NCBI RefSeq assembly: GCF_003202205.1
Contig: NZ_PDOG01000007.1
Coordinates: 1-64,000 of the forward strand
Reading direction: 5' to 3'
DNA length: 64,000 nucleotides
Origin: Halomonas sp. LBP4
GTDB lineage: Bacteria; Pseudomonadota; Gammaproteobacteria; Pseudomonadales; Halomonadaceae
This document shows, one piece after another, positions 23,542 through 31,690 of the stretch (position 1 is the first letter of the stretch; each line of letters opens with the position of its first letter). A program made the position numbers and the translations under genes. The notes below the pieces were generated by a model. It did not search any database and was not told the origin of the DNA. It saw only the letters and a program-made list of their open reading frames with translations.

Positions 23542-24477
23542 GTGAGCGACATTTCCGCAAGCACGCCCCGCATCGGGGTCATCGGTCTAGGGGCCATGGG
23601 CAGGGGCACGGCCACCGCGCTGCTCGAGCAGGGCCTGGCGGTGACGGGCTGTGATGTGTCTGCCCAGGCGCGCAACGCCTTCGAGGCCGAGGGGGGGCGC
23701 TGTGCTTCCACCCCCGCGGAACTGGCCACGCACTGCGACATCGTGCTCCTGGTGGTCGTCAATGCCGATCAGGTCGAGCAGGTGCTGTTCGGGGACCAGG
23801 GCCTGGTGGGCGCCCTCGCGCCGGGCCGCGTGGTCCTGCAGTGCGCCACGGTGGCGCCCAGCATCGCGCGCCGGTTCGGCGAGCGGCTGGCCGAGGCCGG
23901 GCTCGAGATGCTCGATGCGCCGATCAGCGGCGGGGCCGCCAAGGCGCGGGCCGGGCAGCTGTCGGTCATGGCCTCGGGCACCCCGGCAGCCTTCGACAAG
24001 GCCGCCCCCGCCCTCGACGCCATGGCCGCCACCGTCTATCGCCTGGGTGACGAGGCCGGCATCGGCTCGAGCATGAAGCTGGTCAACCAGCTGCTGGCCG
24101 GCGTGCATATCGCCACCGCGGCGGAAGCCATGGCGCTGGGCATTCGCATGGGGCTGGATCCGGACACCGTCTATGAGGTGATCACCCATTCGGCGGGCAA
24201 CTCCTGGATGTTCGAGAACCGGGTGCCGCACATCCTCAAGGGCGACTACACGCCGCTGTCCGCCGTCGACATCTTCGTCAAGGACCTCAACATCGTCCAC
24301 GACACCGGCCGCGAGCTGGCCATGCCGACCCCGGTGACCGCCAGTGCCCTGCAGCAGTTCACCGCGGCCAAGGGCGCCGGCTTCGGTCGCGAGGACGACG
24401 CGGCGGTGATCAAGGTCTACCAGCGGCTCTCCGGCATCCCCCTGCCCGAGGCGGCCAACGACGACGGAGGGGCATGA
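23542..24477 (+). CDS. ltnD: L-threonate dehydrogenase
   Basis: A 311-aa member of the 3-hydroxyisobutyrate dehydrogenase family. It has the NAD motif IGVIGLGAMGRG (residues 11-22), the substrate loop DAPISGGAAKARAG (125-138) and the catalytic Lys179 in SSMKLVNQLLAGVHIATAAE. LtnD oxidises L-threonate to 2-oxotetronate, the entry step of the DUF1537-kinase pathway. The start is GTG 23542. otnK overlaps its end by 4 nt. The substrate assignment rests on the otnK-otnC-otnI context. Confidence 0.92.
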   Translation: MSDISASTPRIGVIGLGAMGRGTATALLEQGLAVTGCDVSAQARNAFEAEGGRCASTPAELATHCDIVLLVVVNADQVEQVLFGDQGLVGALAPGRVVLQCATVAPSIARRFGERLAEAGLEMLDAPISGGAAKARAGQLSVMASGTPAAFDKAAPALDAMAATVYRLGDEAGIGSSMKLVNQLLAGVHIATAAEAMALGIRMGLDPDTVYEVITHSAGNSWMFENRVPHILKGDYTPLSAVDIFVKDLNIVHDTGRELAMPTPVTASALQQFTAAKGAGFGREDDAAVIKVYQRLSGIPLPEAANDDGGA

Positions 24478-25793
24478 CCATGGCCATCGTGCTCGGCGCC
24501 ATCGCCGATGACTTCACCGGGGCCACCGACCTCGCCAACAACCTGGTGCGCGGCGGCATGCGCTGCGTGCAGACGATCGGCGTGCCCGATGCCGCCCAGT
24601 CGCCCCGGGACGCCGAGCTACTGGCAAACGTCGACGCCATCGTGGTGGCGCTGAAGTCGCGCTCCGTCCCGGCGGAGCAGGCGGTGGCCGATTCGCTGGC
24701 GGCGCTGGAGTGGCTGCAGGCCCGTGGCGCCCGGCAGCTCTTCTTCAAGTACTGCTCGACCTTCGATTCCACCGATGCCGGCAATATCGGCCCGGTCAGC
24801 GATGCGTTGATCGAGCGACTGGGGGCAAGCCAGACGGTGATGGTGCCGGCCTTCCCGGTCAACGGCCGCACCGTCTACCAGGGCCATCTCTTCGTCGGTG
24901 ACCGGCTGCTCAACGACAGCGGCATGCAGGATCATCCGCTCAACCCCATGTGCGATGCCGACCTGGTGCGGGTGCTGTCGCGCCAGACCCCCCACCCGGT
25001 GGGGCTGGCGGCGCGACCGGTGCTGGCCCGTGGCGCTGAGGCGACCCGCCGGCATCTCGACGCGCTGGCGGAGCAGGGGGTGCGCCATGTGATCTGCGAC
25101 ACCCTGGACGAAGCGGATCTCGAGGTGCTGGCCGAGGCGGTGGTGGACATGCCGCTGGTCACCGGGGGCTCCGGCCTGGGCCAGGCGCTTCCCGCGCAGT
25201 ACCGCCGCCGCGGCTGGCTGGCCGAGGTGGCCGAGCCCGGCCGCCTGGCGCCGGCCTCGGGCCGCGCCCTGGTGCTGTCGGGCAGCTGTTCCCGGGCGAC
25301 CCTCGGCCAGGTGCGGCACTTCCTCGAGCGTCATCCCGGCTTCGCCCTGGACCCGCTGGCGCTGGCCGAGGGCGACGATCACCTGGCGGCGGCCCTGGCC
25401 TTCGCCCGGGAGCGGCTCGACGCCGGCGGGCCGGTGCTGGTCTACGCCTCCGCCGATCCGCAGCGGGTCGAGGCGGCCCAGGCGGCGCTGGGCGTGGAAC
25501 GCGCCGGTCGCCTGGTGGAGGAGGCGCTGGGCCAACTGGCCGCCACCCTGGTGGAGGAGGGCGTGGGGCGGCTGGTGGTGGCCGGCGGCGAGAGCTCCGG
25601 GGCGGTGGTCTCGGCGCTCGGCATCCGCCAGCTGCGCATCGGCGAGCAGATCGACCCCGGCGTGCCCTGGACCCAGACGCCGCTGCCGGGGCGAGCGGCG
25701 CCGCTGTCGCTGGCGCTCAAGTCCGGCAACTTCGGCGGCGAGGACTTCTTCACCCGTGCCTTCGAGGTGCTGCCAACGGAGGAAACGCCATGA
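24474..25793 (+). CDS. otnK: 3-oxo-tetronate kinase (DUF1537 family)
   Basis: A 439-aa kinase with the DUF1537 N-terminal signature GAIADDFTGATDLANNLV (residues 8-25), FFKYCSTFDSTDAGNIGPV, and FPVNGRTVYQGHLFVGDRLL. The nucleotide-binding C-terminal part ends around VVAGGESSGAVVSALG. It phosphorylates 3-oxotetronate at O4 using ATP. It overlaps ltnD and otnC by 4 nt each (ATGA), indicating translational coupling. Length matches the family. Confidence 0.95.
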   Translation: MTMAIVLGAIADDFTGATDLANNLVRGGMRCVQTIGVPDAAQSPRDAELLANVDAIVVALKSRSVPAEQAVADSLAALEWLQARGARQLFFKYCSTFDSTDAGNIGPVSDALIERLGASQTVMVPAFPVNGRTVYQGHLFVGDRLLNDSGMQDHPLNPMCDADLVRVLSRQTPHPVGLAARPVLARGAEATRRHLDALAEQGVRHVICDTLDEADLEVLAEAVVDMPLVTGGSGLGQALPAQYRRRGWLAEVAEPGRLAPASGRALVLSGSCSRATLGQVRHFLERHPGFALDPLALAEGDDHLAAALAFARERLDAGGPVLVYASADPQRVEAAQAALGVERAGRLVEEALGQLAATLVEEGVGRLVVAGGESSGAVVSALGIRQLRIGEQIDPGVPWTQTPLPGRAAPLSLALKSGNFGGEDFFTRAFEVLPTEETP

Positions 25794-26437
25794 GCGTGCA
25801 TGACGAGAACGCCCTGCGCGAACAGATCGCGACCCTGGGCAAGTCGCTGTTCGACCGCGGCCTGACCATGGGCTCCAGCGGCAACATTAGCGTGCGCACC
25901 GGCGACGGCGGCTGGCTGATGACGCCGACCAATGCCTGCCTGGGACGGCTCGATCCGGCGCGCATCTCGCGCCTCGATCGCGACGGGCGACTGCTCGACG
26001 GCGACAAGCCGACCAAGGAGAGCTTCCTGCACACGGCGATGTACGAACAGCGGCCGCAGTCCGGGGCGATCGTGCACCTGCACTCGACCCACTCCGTCGC
26101 CGTCTCCTGCCTGCCCGAGGTCGACCCCTGCGACTGCATCCCGCCGCTGACCGCCTACTACGTGATGCGGGTCGGCCGGCTGCCGCTGGTGCCCTACCAC
26201 GTGCCCGGCGACCCGAGCCTCGGCGATGCGGTGAGCGGCCTGGCCGGCCAGCACAGCGCGGTGCTGCTGGCCAACCACGGCCCGGTGGTCGCCGGCAAGT
26301 CGCTGGAAGCGGCGGTCTACGCCACCGAGGAGCTCGAGGAGACCGCCAGGCTCTACCTGCTGCTGCGCGGCCAGAACCCGCGCACCCTGACCCCCGAGCA
26401 AGTCGCCGAACTCGAGGCGCGTTTCCCGCGCGACTGA
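25790..26437 (+). CDS. otnC: 3-oxo-tetronate 4-phosphate decarboxylase (class II aldolase family)
   Basis: A 215-aa protein of the class II aldolase/adducin family. It has GLTMGSSGNISVR (phosphate loop), PTKESFLHTAMY with the catalytic Glu77, zinc ligands His96 and His98 in AIVHLHSTHSV, and His163 in LLANHGPVVAG. It decarboxylates 3-oxotetronate 4-phosphate to dihydroxyacetone phosphate, linking the pathway to glycolysis. It starts inside the last codons of otnK. Confidence 0.94.
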   Translation: MSVHDENALREQIATLGKSLFDRGLTMGSSGNISVRTGDGGWLMTPTNACLGRLDPARISRLDRDGRLLDGDKPTKESFLHTAMYEQRPQSGAIVHLHSTHSVAVSCLPEVDPCDCIPPLTAYYVMRVGRLPLVPYHVPGDPSLGDAVSGLAGQHSAVLLANHGPVVAGKSLEAAVYATEELEETARLYLLLRGQNPRTLTPEQVAELEARFPRD

Positions 26438-26461
26438 CCCCCATTCGAACAGGACCCGACG

Positions 26462-27280
26462 ATGATTCGACTGGCCGCCAACCTCAGCATGCTGTTCACC
26501 GAACACGACTTCCTCGATCGCTTCGCGGCCGCGGCCGATGCCGGCTTCCGCGGGGTCGAGTACCTGTTCCCCTACGCCCATGCCCCCGAGACCCTGCGGG
26601 CGGCGCTGGATGATGCCGGCCTCGAGCAGGTGCTGTTCAATCTGCCGCCCGGCGACTGGGCGGCGGGCGAGCGGGGCATCGCCAGCCTGCCCGGCCGCGA
26701 GGCGGAATTCCGTGACTCGGTGGTGGAGGCGCTGCGCTACGCCGAGGTGCTGGGCTGCCCGCGGGTGCATGCCATGGCCGGGCTGCTGCCGGCGGGGGCC
26801 GATGCCGCGACCCGCGCGGCGCATCAGGCGACCTATATCGACAACCTGCGCTTCGCCGCCGCCGAGGCGGCCAAGGTCGGCCGCGAGGTGCTGATCGAGC
26901 CGATCAACACCCGCGACATGCCGCGCTACTTTCTCTCGCGCCAGGCGCACGCCATGGCGGTGCTGGAGGCGGTGGGGGCCGACAACCTGCGACTGCAGTT
27001 CGACCTCTATCACTGCCAGATCATGGAGGGCGACCTGATCCGGCACCTGGAGCGGCAGTTCGCGCGGATCGGCCATGTGCAGGTCGCCGGGGTGCCGGGG
27101 CGCCACGAGCCGGATGTCGGCGAGGTCCACTACCCGGCCATCTTCGAGCGCCTGTCGGCGCTGGGTTACGACGGCTGGGTGGGCTGCGAGTACCGCCCGG
27201 CCGGCGGCACCCGCGAGGGGCTCGGCTGGGGCCGGGCGTATGGGCTAAGGCCCGAGGAGGAGGGCGCCCAGGGGGGCTGA
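26462..27280 (+). CDS. otnI: 2-oxo-tetronate isomerase (hydroxypyruvate isomerase family)
   Basis: A 272-aa TIM-barrel protein of the Hyi/OtnI group. It begins RLAANLSMLFTEHDFLDRFAAA. Metal-site acids occur in EVLIEPINTRDMPRYFLS and the substrate region in QFDLYHCQIMEGDLIRH, with GHVQVAGVPGRHEPDVGE following. It converts 2-oxotetronate to 3-oxotetronate for OtnK. It starts 24 nt after otnC. The last 20 residues look slightly extended and run into a repeat block, so the natural C-terminus may have been altered by repeat insertion. Confidence 0.93.
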   Translation: MIRLAANLSMLFTEHDFLDRFAAAADAGFRGVEYLFPYAHAPETLRAALDDAGLEQVLFNLPPGDWAAGERGIASLPGREAEFRDSVVEALRYAEVLGCPRVHAMAGLLPAGADAATRAAHQATYIDNLRFAAAEAAKVGREVLIEPINTRDMPRYFLSRQAHAMAVLEAVGADNLRLQFDLYHCQIMEGDLIRHLERQFARIGHVQVAGVPGRHEPDVGEVHYPAIFERLSALGYDGWVGCEYRPAGGTREGLGWGRAYGLRPEEEGAQGG

Positions 27281-27282
27281 CC

Positions 27283-27690
27283 CCGGAGACGGTAGCCGCC
27301 AGGGTCGGCGTCCTTCCCCCACGGGGGTCTGACCCCCGGGACGCGGGGTCGCCGGGGAGGGCCGATGTCGCCGGCTTTCGCCGGGCACGGGGTCAGACCC
27401 CATGGGCGGTAGCCGCCAGGGTTGGCGTCCTTCCCCTGCGGGGGGCTGACCCCGGAGGCGGCGGCCGTGAGGGGAGGCGTCCTTCCCCTGCGGGGGCTGG
27501 TCCTGGAGGCTACGGCAGCGGAGGGCACCCAGGGGGTCTGACCCCCGGGAGGTCGAGGTCGCCGAGGGGGCGGATGTCACGGACTTCCGTCGGGCACGGG
27601 GTCAGACCCCGGAGGGGTAAGGACACCCAGGCACGCCCCGGAAGCGGAGGGCACCGCGGAGGGGCAAGGACACCCAGGCCCGCCCCGGCG
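27283..27690. repeat. Cluster of GGGGTCAGACCCC-family repeats
   Basis: GGGGTCTGACCCC or GGGGTCAGACCCC cores occur at about 27326, 27389, 27535 and 27598, with degraded ones at 27281 and 27441. Longer direct repeats include GGTAGCCGCCAGGG at about 27291 and 27409, and CGGGCACGGGGTCAGACCCC at 27382 and about 27592. A pair of AAGGACACCCAGGC motifs lies near 27620 and 27668. This 450-bp non-coding block separates otnI from denD. Open frames within it are artefacts. Confidence 0.8.
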
Positions 27691-27730
27691 GCGTCGGCAC
27701 ACAGCAACGACAACAGGAAGCGAGACCACC

Positions 27731-28693
27731 ATGCATATCGTCATCACCGGCGCGGCCGGCTTTCTCGGCCAGCGCCTCGTGCACCAACTCCTCGACCGCG
27801 GGGAGCTCAAGGGCGTCGCGATCCGCCGCCTGACGCTGGTCGACCAGACCGAGCCGCCCGCCATCGATCGGGAGGGCGTCGAGGTGGTGTCCCTGGCGCG
27901 GGACATCAGCGCCCCCGGGGCGCTGGACCCGGTGCTGGAGGCCCGGCCCGACGTCATCTACCACCTGGCGGCGGTGGTCAGCTCGGCGGCGGAGGCGGAC
28001 CTCGACCTGGGCATGCGGGTCAACTTCGACGCCACCCGGGCGCTGCTCGAGGGCTGCCGCGCCCACGGGCTCGCCGCGACCCGTCTGGTCATGGCCAGCT
28101 CCGTGGCGGCCTATGGCGGCGAGATGCCGGCCGTGCTCGACGACATGACCGCGCTGCACCCCCAGAACTCCTATGGCGCCCAGAAGGCCATGAGCGAGCT
28201 GCTGGTCAACGACTACAGCCGGCGCGGCCTGGTCGATGGCCTGGTGCTGCGCCTGCCGACCATCGTGATTCGCCCTGGCCGCCCCAATGCCGCGGCGTCG
28301 AGCTTCGCCTCGAGCATCCTGCGCGAGCCGCTGAACGGCGAGGAGGCCGTCTGCCCGGTGCCCACCGACCAGGAGCTGTTCGTGATGTCGCCGGGCAGGG
28401 TGGTCGACGCCCTGATCCACGGTGCCGAGGTGCCCGGCGAGGCCCTGGGGCCCTTCCGGGCCTTCATGCTGCCGGGGATCACCGTGAGCGTCGCCGAGAT
28501 GCTCGAGGCGTTGCGCGAGGTGGCGGGCGACGAGGCGCTGGCCCGTGTCCGTCATGAGCCCGATGCGCGCATCGAGGCCATCGTCGGCAGCTGGCCGGCG
28601 CGATTCACCAATGAACGAGCCCGCCGGCTGGGCTTCCAGAGCGACAAGGACTTCCACGAGATCGTCGAGGCCTTCCTGGACGAACGTGCCTGA
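27731..28693 (+). CDS. denD: D-erythronate dehydrogenase (NAD-dependent epimerase/dehydratase family)
   Basis: A 320-aa extended SDR. It has VITGAAGFLGQRLVHQLLDR (NAD site), the catalytic Ser-Tyr-Lys set (MASSVAAYGG with Ser124; NSYGAQKAMSELL with Tyr148 and Lys152), and LRLPTIVIRPGRPNAAASSFAS. The last stretch is characteristic of the DenD group. It oxidises D-erythronate to 2-oxotetronate, which OtnI, OtnK and OtnC then process. It is separated from otnI by a repeat cluster, so it may have its own promoter. The TRAP binding-protein gene begins 62 nt after its stop. Confidence 0.9.
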   Translation: MHIVITGAAGFLGQRLVHQLLDRGELKGVAIRRLTLVDQTEPPAIDREGVEVVSLARDISAPGALDPVLEARPDVIYHLAAVVSSAAEADLDLGMRVNFDATRALLEGCRAHGLAATRLVMASSVAAYGGEMPAVLDDMTALHPQNSYGAQKAMSELLVNDYSRRGLVDGLVLRLPTIVIRPGRPNAAASSFASSILREPLNGEEAVCPVPTDQELFVMSPGRVVDALIHGAEVPGEALGPFRAFMLPGITVSVAEMLEALREVAGDEALARVRHEPDARIEAIVGSWPARFTNERARRLGFQSDKDFHEIVEAFLDERA

Positions 28694-28755
28694 TCCCGGG
28701 CCTACGCACCCCGGGATTCTTCCCAAGCGTGTCAATGCCAACTGAGGTGACAACA

Positions 28756-29757
28756 ATGAAAGCCACTTTCGCCCGCCGTACCCTGGCCACGGCCATCACC
28801 GGTGCCACGACCGCCGCACTCGCCATGACGGCCCTCAATGCCCAGGCCGCCACCGAGGTCACCCTCGGCCACACCCTGTCGGACAGCTCCCACTACTCGG
28901 TGGGGGCCGATGCCTTCAAGGAGACCCTGGAGCGGCTGTCCGACGGCGAGTTCATCGTCAACGAGCACCCATCCGGTTCCCTGGGCGGCGAGCGCGCCAT
29001 GATCGAGGGCCTGCAGATCGGCACGGTGGACGTGGTGATCACCTCCACCGGCCCGCTGGGCAATTTCGTGCCCGAGACCTACGTGCTCGACCTGCCGTTC
29101 CTGTTCGAGGATTACGGCCAGGCGCGCTGCGTGCTCGATGGCGAGGTTGGCCAGGACCTGCTCGCCAAGATGGGCGAGCATGAGCTGGTCGGCCTGGCCT
29201 GGTCCGAGAATGGCTTTCGCCACCTGACCAACAGCCAGCGCGAGGTGAATTCCCCCGAAGATGCCAAGGGGCTGAAGGTGCGCACCATGGAGAACCAGGT
29301 GCACCAGGAGGCCTTCCGCCAGCTGGGCGCGAGTCCCACCCCGATGGCCTTCCCGGAGCTTTTCACGGCCCTGCAGCAGGGCACCGTGGATGGCCAGGAG
29401 AACCCCATCACGGTGATCGTGGCCACCAACTTCTGGGAAGTGCAGGACCACCTCTCGCTGACCGGCCACGTCTACTCGCCGGCCGCCGTGCTCGGCTCGC
29501 CGATCCTGCTGGACGGGCTGAGCGAGGAGCAACGCGAGTGGTTCAACGAGGCCGCCCGCGCCTCCGCCGAGGCCACCCGCGAGGAGGTGTCCCGCCTGGA
29601 GGAGGAGGGCATCGAGCTGCTGCGCGAGAAGGGCATGACCGTCAAGACCGACGTCGACACGGCGCCCTTCCAGCAGGCCGTCGAGCCCGCCTACGAGATA
29701 TATACCGAGCAGTACGGCAGCGAGATGCTCGACCGCATCCGCGCCAGCAGCTGCTGA
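28756..29757 (+). CDS. dctP: TRAP transporter substrate-binding protein (DctP), tetronate cluster
   Basis: A 333-aa protein with a signal peptide (KATFARRTLATAITGATTAA, cleavage after NAQA). DctP marks are IEGLQIGTVDVVITSTGPLG, LPFLFEDYGQARCVL, and ALQQGTVDGQENPITVI in the carboxylate-binding region. It likely binds erythronate- or threonate-like acids, judging from its neighbours. ATG 28756 follows GAGGTGA. It is paralogous to, but clearly different from, the binding protein at 13169. Confidence 0.95.
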   Translation: MKATFARRTLATAITGATTAALAMTALNAQAATEVTLGHTLSDSSHYSVGADAFKETLERLSDGEFIVNEHPSGSLGGERAMIEGLQIGTVDVVITSTGPLGNFVPETYVLDLPFLFEDYGQARCVLDGEVGQDLLAKMGEHELVGLAWSENGFRHLTNSQREVNSPEDAKGLKVRTMENQVHQEAFRQLGASPTPMAFPELFTALQQGTVDGQENPITVIVATNFWEVQDHLSLTGHVYSPAAVLGSPILLDGLSEEQREWFNEAARASAEATREEVSRLEEEGIELLREKGMTVKTDVDTAPFQQAVEPAYEIYTEQYGSEMLDRIRASSC

Positions 29758-29768
29758 TCCTCCGACCC

Positions 29769-29794
29769 GGCACCCGGCCGCCCGGCCGGGTGCC
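29769..29794 (+). promoter_or_regulatory. Intercistronic hairpin between dctP and dctQ
   Basis: GGCACCCGGCC (29769-29779) and GGCCGGGTGCC (29784-29794) form a perfect 11-bp stem with a 4-nt loop. No T run follows. It is positioned like the hairpin in the first TRAP operon (13130). Confidence 0.65.
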
Positions 29795-29817
29795 CCACCA
29801 CCACAAAGGACGTCCCG

Positions 29818-30396
29818 ATGGTATCCCGGTTTCTCCGCCTGGAAGACCTGACGACCCGGCTGGCCATGGCGATCGCCCTGGCGATGCTGGTCGTGTCGGT
29901 CTCGCTGGGCTTCTATCAGGTGCTGACCCGTTTCATCTTCAACACCCCCTCGACCTGGTCGGAGGTGCTGTCCCGCACCACCATGATCTGGTGTGTCTTC
30001 ATGGGGGCGGCCGCTACCTTCCGCGGTGGCTACATGATGGCGGTCGAGCTGATCTACAAGCTGGTCCCCCGGCGTGGGCTGCTGGCCCTGGAGTTCGCCG
30101 TCGGCGCCTGCTGCCTGCTGGTGCTGGGCGTGCTGGTGGTCTACGGCGTCCAGATGACACTGCGCGTCAGCGGCCAGACCCTCTCGGCGCTGCAGGTGTC
30201 GATGTCCTGGGCCTATGCGGCGATCCCCGTGGGCAGTGCCTTCGCCATGCTGGCGGTGATGGCGCGGCTGGCCGCCCAGGCGCTGGGCCAGGAGCAACTC
30301 GGCCCCGAGAACAGTGACGTCACCCCCGATGGCGAGGCCCAGCCGATGGGGCAGGGCGACGCCGTTTTCACCGATGAGCCGGGAGGCCGCCCATGA
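29818..30396 (+). CDS. dctQ: TRAP transporter small permease (DctQ)
   Basis: A 192-aa membrane protein with four transmembrane helices, including MAIALAMLVVSVSLGFYQVL and AVGACCLLVLGVLVVYGVQM. WSEVLSRTTMIWCVFMGAAATFRGG is the DctQ core. It has a hydrophilic C-terminal tail of about 35 residues, longer than usual. It overlaps dctM by 4 nt. Confidence 0.93.
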   Translation: MVSRFLRLEDLTTRLAMAIALAMLVVSVSLGFYQVLTRFIFNTPSTWSEVLSRTTMIWCVFMGAAATFRGGYMMAVELIYKLVPRRGLLALEFAVGACCLLVLGVLVVYGVQMTLRVSGQTLSALQVSMSWAYAAIPVGSAFAMLAVMARLAAQALGQEQLGPENSDVTPDGEAQPMGQGDAVFTDEPGGRP

Positions 30397-31667
30397 ACCT
30401 CGTCATCGGCCTCTCGCTGATCATCCTCTTCGCGGTGGGCGTGCCCATCGCCATCTCGATCATGCTGGCCTCGATCATCGGCATCGAGTTCTTCTCGCGC
30501 CTGCCGCTGCTGATGGTGCCGCAGCAGGTGTTCATCGGCATCGATCACTTCCCGCTGATGGCCATTCCCTTCTTCATCCTCGCCGGTAACCTGATGGCCG
30601 CCGGGGGCATCTCGGCGCGGCTGGTGGACCTCGCCAAGTCCATCGTCGGTGGCCTGCAGGGTGGCCTGGCGATGACCTGCGTGCTGACCTGCATGATGTT
30701 CGCCGCGGTGTCGGGGTCCAGCGTGGCCACCACCTTCGCCATCGGCGCCATCCTGATCCCGGCGATGGTCAACCACGGCTACCCGCGTCCGCTGGCCGCC
30801 TCGATCCAGGCCTCCTCGGCGGAGCTCGGCGTGCTGATCCCGCCGTCGATCCCGCTGATCCTGTTCGGGGTCAGCACCGACACCTCGATCGGCCAGCTGT
30901 TCATCGCCGGCATCGGGCCCGGGGTGCTGGTCGCCGGGGCCCTGCTGCTGTTCCTCTACCTGTTCTGCAAGGTGCGTGGCTACGGCCTGCAGGACCGTGA
31001 GGATCGGACGCAGTTTACCGTCGCCTTCCGGCGCGCCTGGGCCGCCATGCTGATGCCGGTGGTGGTGATCGGCGGCATCTACGGCGGCGTCTTCACCCCC
31101 ACCGAGGCCTCGGCGGTGGCGGTCTTCTACGCCCTGGCGGTGGGCGGGCTGCTCTACCGCGAGCTGCGGCTCGTCGACCTGGGGCCGATCCTGCGCCAGA
31201 GCGTGATCTCCACCGCGGCGGTGATGCTGATCATCGCCGCGGCGGCGCTGTTCAGCTTCCTGATCAGCCGCTCCGGCCTGCCCAGGGAGATCGCCGCCTG
31301 GGTCACCGCGGTGTTCGATAGCCCCTGGGCCTTCCTGCTGGCCGTCAACGGCCTGCTGCTGGTGGTGGGGATGTTCATCGAGACGTCGGCGGCGATCCTG
31401 GTGCTGGCGCCGATCCTCACGCCCATCGCCATGCAGTTCGGTATCCAGCCGGTGCACTTCGGACTCGTGATGGTGGTCAACCTGGCCCTGGGGATGATTA
31501 CGCCCCCGCTGGGCGTCAATCTCTTCGCCGCCTGCGCGGTGGCCAAGATCTCCATCGATCAGATGCTCCCCTGGCTGCTTCGCTTCGTGCTGGTGATCCT
31601 GGCCTGTCTGATGGCGATCACCTATATGCCCTGGATCTCGCTGGGGCTGGTCGACCTGCTCTACTGA
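30393..31667 (+). CDS. dctM: TRAP transporter large permease (DctM)
   Basis: A 424-aa polytopic membrane protein with DctM motifs FPLMAIPFFILAGNLMAAGG, SGSSVATTFAIGAILIPAM, LIPPSIPLILFGVSTDTSIG, and NLALGMITPPLGVNLFAAC near the end. It is the sodium-coupled translocation subunit. It is translationally coupled to dctQ and followed after 23 nt by an aldehyde dehydrogenase gene. Confidence 0.96.
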   Translation: MNLVIGLSLIILFAVGVPIAISIMLASIIGIEFFSRLPLLMVPQQVFIGIDHFPLMAIPFFILAGNLMAAGGISARLVDLAKSIVGGLQGGLAMTCVLTCMMFAAVSGSSVATTFAIGAILIPAMVNHGYPRPLAASIQASSAELGVLIPPSIPLILFGVSTDTSIGQLFIAGIGPGVLVAGALLLFLYLFCKVRGYGLQDREDRTQFTVAFRRAWAAMLMPVVVIGGIYGGVFTPTEASAVAVFYALAVGGLLYRELRLVDLGPILRQSVISTAAVMLIIAAAALFSFLISRSGLPREIAAWVTAVFDSPWAFLLAVNGLLLVVGMFIETSAAILVLAPILTPIAMQFGIQPVHFGLVMVVNLALGMITPPLGVNLFAACAVAKISIDQMLPWLLRFVLVILACLMAITYMPWISLGLVDLLY

Positions 31668-31690
31668 TGACAATGACAAGGAAAGACACT

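Noticed and set aside
27574..28557. A 327-aa frame overlapping denD
   Set aside because: It is out of frame with the clear Rossmann-fold protein DenD and starts inside the repeat cluster.
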